Shown piece by piece: positions 14,756-19,612 of a DNA stretch of 19,612 nt (position 1 is its first letter; each line of letters starts with the position of its first letter). The position numbers were made by a program, and so were the translations under genes. The stretch spans positions 1-19,612 of the forward strand of contig JAGVZX010000116.1 of assembly GCA_018302185.1 (NCBI GenBank), read 5' to 3'. The stretch is from Candidatus Woesearchaeota archaeon. GTDB lineage: Archaea; Nanobdellota; Nanobdellia; Woesearchaeales; UBA10200. A model generated the notes under the pieces. The model was given only the letters and a program-made list of their open reading frames with translations, had not been told where the DNA came from and searched no databases.

Positions 14756-16198
14756 TTACTTAATTTTACTCACAACTGCAAATAATTTATCAACTGCAGC
14801 ATTACCAGGAGAATCTATATAGTCATCCAAGTAATCGTCTTCTACTTTACCTAATAAACCATTTAGAGTTTCAATTGCTAACGTATATTCTTGTCTTGTC
14901 AATCCAATTTCAATTATTGCTTTGTATAAAGGAAAATTTTCTCTAGCAACACCTATGGATTCTAATATTCCATCTAATGTTGGCTCTTGTGTTTCAGCAG
15001 AATCTAAAGTTAAAACAGCTAATGGTGCAGCTGGTGATGGAGGAGCTGCAGGAGCTGAACCTGCTAATGGCGCTGCAGATGGTAACGCAGCTAAAGGAGA
15101 TTCTGCAGGTGCTTGTCCTGTTGCATCTGAAGGAGGAACTTGTTCATAAGGCAATAACCTTCGCTCTAGATTACTTACTCTTCCTCTATAGCCTGCAATT
15201 GTTCTCTGCAATCCTTCAATCTGCCCTAAAGCATTTCCAAGCTCTCTTAACACAGTTTTATCTGGAACTGGTATCAAAGTTGTAATTGTTCTTGTCCTAT
15301 CACTAGCATATTCAACTTTAACTTTAGGATCATCTCTACTTGCTCTTTTAAGATATCCTAATATTGCATAATCTGCAAATGCCACCCTATTAGGAAGATG
15401 TGATAAATCAATTATTGAATGCACTAAAGGCCTTATTTGTTCGTAAATAGTCCTATCTCTTCTATAAAGCATGAATGCTCTTGCTGCATTTGATAATGCC
15501 TGTGTTGGGTTTTGTGAGATGGTAAGTGTATCAGTTGATTGCGCGACTTTTGATTCCAACAGACCATGATTTCTTACTAAGTCTTCGTAAGCGATCACTA
15601 ATGTGCCTGGAGCAATTGCTTTTCTCATCCTTGCAGTTCTTGTGTCTTTTCTATCAACAGAATCTTCATCATCTGTCTTTGTGTCTAGTGGAACTACTGC
15701 AATCTTATTTCGCTTTGCGTATGCTAATACTGGTGCAATAAATTCTGCTTTTGCCTTATATTCTGGAGATAATGATGCTACAAAGGCTTGATATGAGATT
15801 TTGTCATGAAGATATGCGCTAAGTGCATGCCTGTATTTCGCTGCTAACAGATCAGTTGCAATCCTAAGTTTTGGAGTATGTTGAGCACCTTGATTTTGTT
15901 GCGCATTTATTTTTTTATGCAGATCTTTTACAAATGCTTCTATATTTGAAGATTCCCTGTCAACTATCTTTTGATCGGCTGTATTTCCATAAGTGAAGAA
16001 CACTGCGCCATCTTCCAGATGTTTAGCAGCATGCTTCAGAAAAGAATCATAACCGCGGATATGCAGTTCTCCATCTTTAAAACGATGCTCTCCAGAAAGA
16101 TATCTAGCTGCGTAACTAGGATCTCTAATATCCTCATGATCACGCGCAACGACTTGTTCTAATGGCGTATTTCCTTTTCTAAGGTATGCAGGATTCAT
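14756..16198 (-). CDS. 480-aa protein with possible degenerate ChaN/Tiki-like domain and Ala/Pro linker
   Basis: The ATG at 16198 follows a divergent promoter region. Residues ~52-215 resemble the ChaN/TraB/Tiki superfamily in layout: LKHAAKHLEDGAVFFTYGNTAD (split here as a beta-strand plus GNTAD at 71-75) where the family has GExHD, and LRIATDLLAAKYRHALSAYL (111-130) where it has lalEm...paldayl. Further on come YAKRNKIAVVPLD (160-172), RTARM (187-191) and VIAYEDLVRNHG (201-212), where the family has GxxH. The key Glu/His residues are missing, so if it is related it is inactive. Next come LTISQNPTQAL, a helical part, an Ala/Pro/Ser-rich linker (~355-400) and an acidic C-terminal helical domain. 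The homology is by eye and tentative; the gene itself is secure. Confidence 0.75.
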   Translation of the reverse strand: MNPAYLRKGNTPLEQVVARDHEDIRDPSYAARYLSGEHRFKDGELHIRGYDSFLKHAAKHLEDGAVFFTYGNTADQKIVDRESSNIEAFVKDLHKKINAQQNQGAQHTPKLRIATDLLAAKYRHALSAYLHDKISYQAFVASLSPEYKAKAEFIAPVLAYAKRNKIAVVPLDTKTDDEDSVDRKDTRTARMRKAIAPGTLVIAYEDLVRNHGLLESKVAQSTDTLTISQNPTQALSNAARAFMLYRRDRTIYEQIRPLVHSIIDLSHLPNRVAFADYAILGYLKRASRDDPKVKVEYASDRTRTITTLIPVPDKTVLRELGNALGQIEGLQRTIAGYRGRVSNLERRLLPYEQVPPSDATGQAPAESPLAALPSAAPLAGSAPAAPPSPAAPLAVLTLDSAETQEPTLDGILESIGVARENFPLYKAIIEIGLTRQEYTLAIETLNGLLGKVEDDYLDDYIDSPGNAAVDKLFAVVSKIK

Positions 16199-16410
16199 TT
16201 TTTTTCACTAAGTTATATTGTTTTTTCTACAGTAAACTGTGTATTTATAGAGTAAAATTGGCTTAGGTATATAAATTTTGCTAAAAACACCACTTCATAG
16301 TTGTAAAAATAGAAAGATTTAAATATGTGAGAGGATAAACCTAAGCAGAAAGAGGGTGAGGTTAGGTAATATTAAGGAGATAGAGATAAGACCAATTTAT
16401 AGATGATAAT
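16199..16410. promoter_or_regulatory. Divergent promoter region with shared ACCTAAGC element
   Basis: Plus-strand TATA: TTTAAATAT (16318-16326) after GAAAGA. Minus-strand TATA: TTTATATA (complement of 16268-16275) after AAAA. ACCTAAGC follows the TATA box of each promoter, at 16339-16346 on + and as the complement of 16261-16268 on -. In the + leader, ACCTAA can pair with TTAGGT (16362-16367). ACAGT-AA-ACTGT (16229-16240) lies near the minus-strand start. There is no gene in this gap. Confidence 0.55.
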
Positions 16411-17904
16411 ATGGTAACACCTGAAGTTAGAGAAATTGTAGCGGATGTAGAATTAGATGTATTGCTAGCAAGCCCTAGCTTAACTGCTACGGAAATAGAT
16501 AAATTAAGAGAAAGGCAGAAAGCAAGAGACTACTTGACTATTGATAAACTAAAATTTTCTCAGCTTGACACTAGTTTAACAGATGATAGGATGCTTAAAG
16601 ACATACCTTTGTCTGAGCTTGAGAAATATATTTCTGCAATAGGAAATCTGATTGTAATACCGATAGCTTCTGGCAAAGGTGGCGCTGGAAAAACAACTAT
16701 AGCAGCTGCGATTATTTATGCATTAGGAAAACGCGGCTATAAAGTTACTGCTGCAGATTTTGACAGGCTCCCTAAACTGCATGGCAAATTTGCGACGAGA
16801 ATGATAGGATATGATTCTGATGATGACCATGCACTGCCGCCAAGAGAAGTAAGGCCAGAAAATTTACGCGGAATAGATGAGTTTTTTGATGATCCTGACC
16901 CAAAGAAAACACTTGATAAATTTTTATTTGATATAAGAGGGCATCCTAATGTAGGGTTATTAGTTGGAGCAATGACAGGAAGTGAGTTGATCACATATAC
17001 ACATGCACAGAGAAACAGCTTGATGGGAAAGCTATCTATAACAGACACTGATATAATTGTAGTTGATATGGGAGCTGGGCTTACAAAGCCAGACCTAGAG
17101 GCTTTTTACTTTTGGCACGGTGTTGAGACTAAATGCCATCCTATTCTTGTTATTGAAGAGAAAAATAATGAAAAGTCTCATGATGACGCATATAAATTCG
17201 TAGCAAGCGCAATAGATTTTGCGATCAGAGATATGCTGAAGACTGATGATGTAAAAAAACAGCTTTATGAAGAGGCTTATGATAAAGTCATGAAGGAAAC
17301 TAGCGGGAAAAAATTAAGCTTTGAGCAGAGAACTGAGAAAAATCCTGAAACAATGAGAAAAATATGTCAATATATCATCAGTAAAGGCAACCAAAATCTG
17401 GCTTTAGAGATATTGGCATTTTTGCACTATACATTTACACCGCATGTTGTTGTAACTAAAGGAACTCCTACAGGATCAAGATTAGCTGCAGATACATTTA
17501 TCAGGGTTTTAGGAGATGATTACTTGTTAAAAGAAGCGAAAAGAGATGATTCAGGAAGTGTTGTAAAAGAGCAAGGAAGAACTGTATTTACTTATACGCC
17601 TACATACTTAGGGTGTTTAAGTGAGAATACTGCTGTCAAAGGATTGCCAGAAGGACAGTTCTTCTATAATGATGTAATGCCTGGACAAGAAAGGAATACT
17701 ATGATTGCACGCAAAGAAGCTGAAAGCATAGTTGATAAAGTATTAGAGCAAGTAGGGCAAGCAAAAACATTAGCAGACCAGGTTGGACAAAGAATTAGAG
17801 AAAGCAAATCTGTAGAGAGATTAGGATTAAGGACATTCAGAAGATATTTGACACAGTATTATAGGATACGCCAGGCATTGGAAAAGGCAGGTGCAACACA
17901 ATGA
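16411..17904 (+). CDS. ParA/MinD-type (deviant Walker A) ATPase, 497 aa
   Basis: Residues 88-96 are the deviant Walker A GKGGAGKTT with signature lysine K89 and catalytic K94. They are followed by a Walker A'-like segment VTAADFDRL and Walker B IIVVDMGAGLTKPD (D219, about 215-226). These place it in the ParA/MinD/FlhG class, which dimerise on ATP and position cargo on DNA or membrane. It differs from typical ~260-300-residue members in three ways: ~70 extra N-terminal residues, an insertion of about 65-75 residues (~275-340) between the switch part and the VVVTKGTPTGS strand, and a helical C-terminal extension (~430-497). It ends ATGA with the next gene, so the 438-residue protein is the likely partner or cargo adaptor. 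No upstream in-frame start exists; the leader is long and carries a possible hairpin. Exact subfamily not assigned. Confidence 0.88.
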   Translation: MVTPEVREIVADVELDVLLASPSLTATEIDKLRERQKARDYLTIDKLKFSQLDTSLTDDRMLKDIPLSELEKYISAIGNLIVIPIASGKGGAGKTTIAAAIIYALGKRGYKVTAADFDRLPKLHGKFATRMIGYDSDDDHALPPREVRPENLRGIDEFFDDPDPKKTLDKFLFDIRGHPNVGLLVGAMTGSELITYTHAQRNSLMGKLSITDTDIIVVDMGAGLTKPDLEAFYFWHGVETKCHPILVIEEKNNEKSHDDAYKFVASAIDFAIRDMLKTDDVKKQLYEEAYDKVMKETSGKKLSFEQRTEKNPETMRKICQYIISKGNQNLALEILAFLHYTFTPHVVVTKGTPTGSRLAADTFIRVLGDDYLLKEAKRDDSGSVVKEQGRTVFTYTPTYLGCLSENTAVKGLPEGQFFYNDVMPGQERNTMIARKEAESIVDKVLEQVGQAKTLADQVGQRIRESKSVERLGLRTFRRYLTQYYRIRQALEKAGATQ

Positions 17905-19217
17905 CTACTATCGATGAGAAAACAATGATGCCGATTAGGCTTAATGATGCAGGATTGACTGCATACATCAGAAGAGAACAAGATAAATACGTTGCTGTAA
18001 TTCCAAGAGCTGGAACTGAGCCTCAAGAAATTGCTTTATTGGAGGTATTGACTGCAAAAGCTGGTGAAGATGCTATTCTGAAAGGATTGCAAGAAGCAGT
18101 AATTCCGTATGACACAGAAGGTCGTGAATTTGGACTTAAGTTAGCAAGAGTGCCTGAAGCTATCCAAAGGCCTAGCTGGGATAATGTAGTTGGAGATGAA
18201 GTTGGCCTAGATTCTGTTTACAATGCATACTTTGAGCATACTGCTGCACAAGCAGGAGAGAAGATTGTAAAGATCAAGAAAGACAGGCATGGCATACATA
18301 TACCTATTGCAGAAGGACATAGTTATAGAATAGTTGTTGAGCCTCCTCAAAAAAGTTTTAATGATGTGTATGAAGGAGGAAAGGATAGAGAATCAGCTGA
18401 ACAGATTTATGACAGCGAATTGGTTTCATTTATAGAAAAAAGAGAAAGAGCTAGATTGGGAGAGAAAAAGCCAAGTGCCTTGAGAAATTATCTGAAAAAT
18501 AAATTAAAAGTTGATTATGGAGATGTAAATGAGGAAAATAAAGCAAGCATCATTGAAAAAGTTTTAAAAGAAGGCAAAGAAGGCTTACCATATGCAGTAC
18601 TATTAGGAGAAAGCGATTTTGATGATAAGAAAAGATTATTAAGATATATAAATGAATTTTTGGTATTAATAGATTCTGCAGTTTCTGTGGAATTAGGATA
18701 TAGAGTAAATGATGCTTACAGGGCATTAGAGCAATTCCAAAGCGATGCACTTGGAAAATTAAGCACTGCCAGACAAGCAACTGAACTTGGTAGCGGCCTT
18801 GAAGTATTAAATGATGGAAGAATAAGTGAATTAGAATCAGAAGTTAAGAAAGCAGATGCAGTTAAAGCTGCATTAAGATTAGGGCATCTAGTTGCAGCTA
18901 CTGATACTATATTAACCAGAGAAGAATTTGAAAGGCCTGTAGATGAAGGCGGCTATGGGGCAAGCGTGGAAGATTATCTGTCAGAACTTGCAAAAGAACA
19001 GACAGAAGTTAAAAAAGCCCTTGATTCAGTTAGCGCAGGAAATTTCTTGAGTGATGCTAGTTATGAGGCAAAAGCCCAAGATAAGAAAGCAAGAAGCCAG
19101 CATGGTGTTGCTTACAAGCCTCTTGAAGTCAGATTAGATGATGGAAGGGTTATTCATGTCAAGCGTGGGCTTATAGATCCTGCTCTGCCAGAAAGCTCGC
19201 AAATGTTTGGAAATTAA
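17901..19217 (+). CDS. Uncharacterised helical protein translationally coupled to the ParA/MinD-type ATPase, 438 aa
   Basis: The start codon overlaps the ATPase stop (ATGA), implying coupled expression. Residues ~1-160 look mixed alpha/beta (YIRREQDKYVAVIPRAG; GIHIPIAEGHSYRIVVEPP); ~165-400 are helical with coiled-coil stretches; a short strand-rich part follows (VAYKPLEVRLDDGRVIHVKR). I know no family. There is no signal peptide or TM. The tail ...SSQMFGN stops at 19215-19217, but the -1 frame from 19211 reads KLTLGDKGGYTKVTDYERAEITVQ and runs on into the next frame without a stop. The true protein may therefore be about 550 residues. Confidence 0.8.
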   Translation: MTTIDEKTMMPIRLNDAGLTAYIRREQDKYVAVIPRAGTEPQEIALLEVLTAKAGEDAILKGLQEAVIPYDTEGREFGLKLARVPEAIQRPSWDNVVGDEVGLDSVYNAYFEHTAAQAGEKIVKIKKDRHGIHIPIAEGHSYRIVVEPPQKSFNDVYEGGKDRESAEQIYDSELVSFIEKRERARLGEKKPSALRNYLKNKLKVDYGDVNEENKASIIEKVLKEGKEGLPYAVLLGESDFDDKKRLLRYINEFLVLIDSAVSVELGYRVNDAYRALEQFQSDALGKLSTARQATELGSGLEVLNDGRISELESEVKKADAVKAALRLGHLVAATDTILTREEFERPVDEGGYGASVEDYLSELAKEQTEVKKALDSVSAGNFLSDASYEAKAQDKKARSQHGVAYKPLEVRLDDGRVIHVKRGLIDPALPESSQMFGN

Positions 19218-19276
19218 CTTTAGGAGATAAAGGAGGGTATACTAAAGTTACAGATTATGAGAGAGCAGAAATAACT

Positions 19277-19552
19277 GTGCAGACATTATATGTTGTTGCA
19301 GAAATGAATGAAGAGATGAAGAAGAAATATTCTGCTATAAAATTAGGATTGATTAAGCCATTGCTTGCAGAGCTGCAGAGCAAGATAGAAGCTGAAGAAG
19401 CCAGAGAACCAAGCAGTGATGAAGAAAGAATTGAAAGATTGAAGGCTGCAAAGCAGAATTTAGAGGACCATAAAGAATTATCAGAAAGAAATGTTGTTGG
19501 AATAGATGAGAAATTAAAGGGAGCAAGCTTAACAAAAATATTAGGAAGGTGA
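19277..19552 (+). CDS. Helical 91-aa frame, probably the frame-interrupted C-terminus of the 438-aa protein
   Basis: The first in-frame start is GTG at 19277, but the same frame is open from 19211 and its residues (LGDKGGYTKVTDYERAEIT) look coding, with no start codon there. One extra A in GGAAATTAAC would fuse it to the preceding gene. The AAAGGAGGG at 19229-19237 looks like a Shine-Dalgarno but has no usable start codon 5-10 bases on, so it is probably just Lys/Gly codons. The product is helical, Lys/Glu-rich and ends KGASLTKILGR. Function unknown. As a stand-alone gene its start is uncertain. Confidence 0.55.
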   Translation: MQTLYVVAEMNEEMKKKYSAIKLGLIKPLLAELQSKIEAEEAREPSSDEERIERLKAAKQNLEDHKELSERNVVGIDEKLKGASLTKILGR

Positions 19553-19557
19553 AGAAA

Positions 19558-19612
19558 ATGGGAATGTTTGATAAATGGACAGGCAAAGACAAACCTGAAG
19601 GAGATGGCAATG
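19558..19612 (+). CDS. Start of a further gene (3' truncated by window end)
   Basis: The ATG at 19558 follows AAGGTGA (overlapping the previous stop) at good spacing. Visible residues are MGMFDKWTGKDKPEGDGN. Too short to identify; same-operon placement is evident from the 5-base gap. Confidence 0.6.
   Translation, partial: MGMFDKWTGKDKPEGDGN

Noticed and set aside
14977..15285. 102-aa plus-strand frame inside the 480-residue gene
   Set aside because: Leu/Gln-rich complement of an Ala/Pro-rich linker; no start signal.

Overview
The window is AT-rich, densely coded DNA, most likely from an archaeon, possibly a DPANN-type lineage. The argument rests on promoter style (BRE/TATA-like boxes such as AAAAGCTTTATATAG before the ribbon-helix-helix gene, with no clear -35/-10 pairs), heavy use of AGA/AGG and ATA codons, ATGA gene overlaps, and many long proteins I cannot assign to any family. 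No rRNA, tRNA, CRISPR array, transposase or integrase was seen.

Left part (1-9044, + strand): an operon-like row of proteins of unknown function. It holds the 3' end of a large gene, a 619-residue coiled-coil protein, a 794-residue protein with a His/Gly-rich N-terminus, a 145-residue protein overlapping it by ATGA, a 237-residue His-rich helical protein and a 74-residue helical protein. The first gene and the 794/145-residue pair share a conserved C-terminal module, which indicates that the pair is one protein split by a -1 frame change. A compact cassette sits between the 145- and 237-residue genes. It encodes a winged-helix/MNT-type nucleotidyltransferase and a YhcG (DUF1016) PD-(D/E)XK nuclease, and it is flanked by about 75-bp, 93% identical direct repeats of the 5' end of the 237-residue gene. 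This is the footprint of a defence-like insertion that left a 33-codon relic upstream and a reconstituted gene downstream.

Middle part (9045-13590, + strand): a symmetric nested palindrome, then a TATA promoter carrying paired operator-like repeats in front of a small ribbon-helix-helix regulator. After it come a multi-TM protein with a duplicated TM segment and a 1009-residue two-TM coiled-coil protein. The latter ends in a metallophosphoesterase domain in which several metal ligands are replaced, probably a pseudoenzyme.

Right part: on the minus strand (16198 down to 13713) lie a 480-residue protein with a possible degenerate ChaN/Tiki-like domain and a 278-residue Pro/Ala-rich protein with ~52-residue repeats. 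The coding frame of the 278-residue protein seems to continue past its stop in the -1 frame. Divergently, on the + strand, lie a ParA/MinD-type ATPase, a 438-residue protein coupled to it by ATGA, an apparent -1-frame continuation of that protein, and the start of a further gene. The divergent promoters share an ACCTAAGC element.

Three gene ends (near 5738, 13909 and 19212) show the same event: a stop in frame 0 with convincing coding sequence in the -1 frame. This is either uncorrected single-base deletions in the assembly, real gene decay, or frameshifting. Raw reads would decide. Every stretch over 300 bases has a gene or a gene-like frame.
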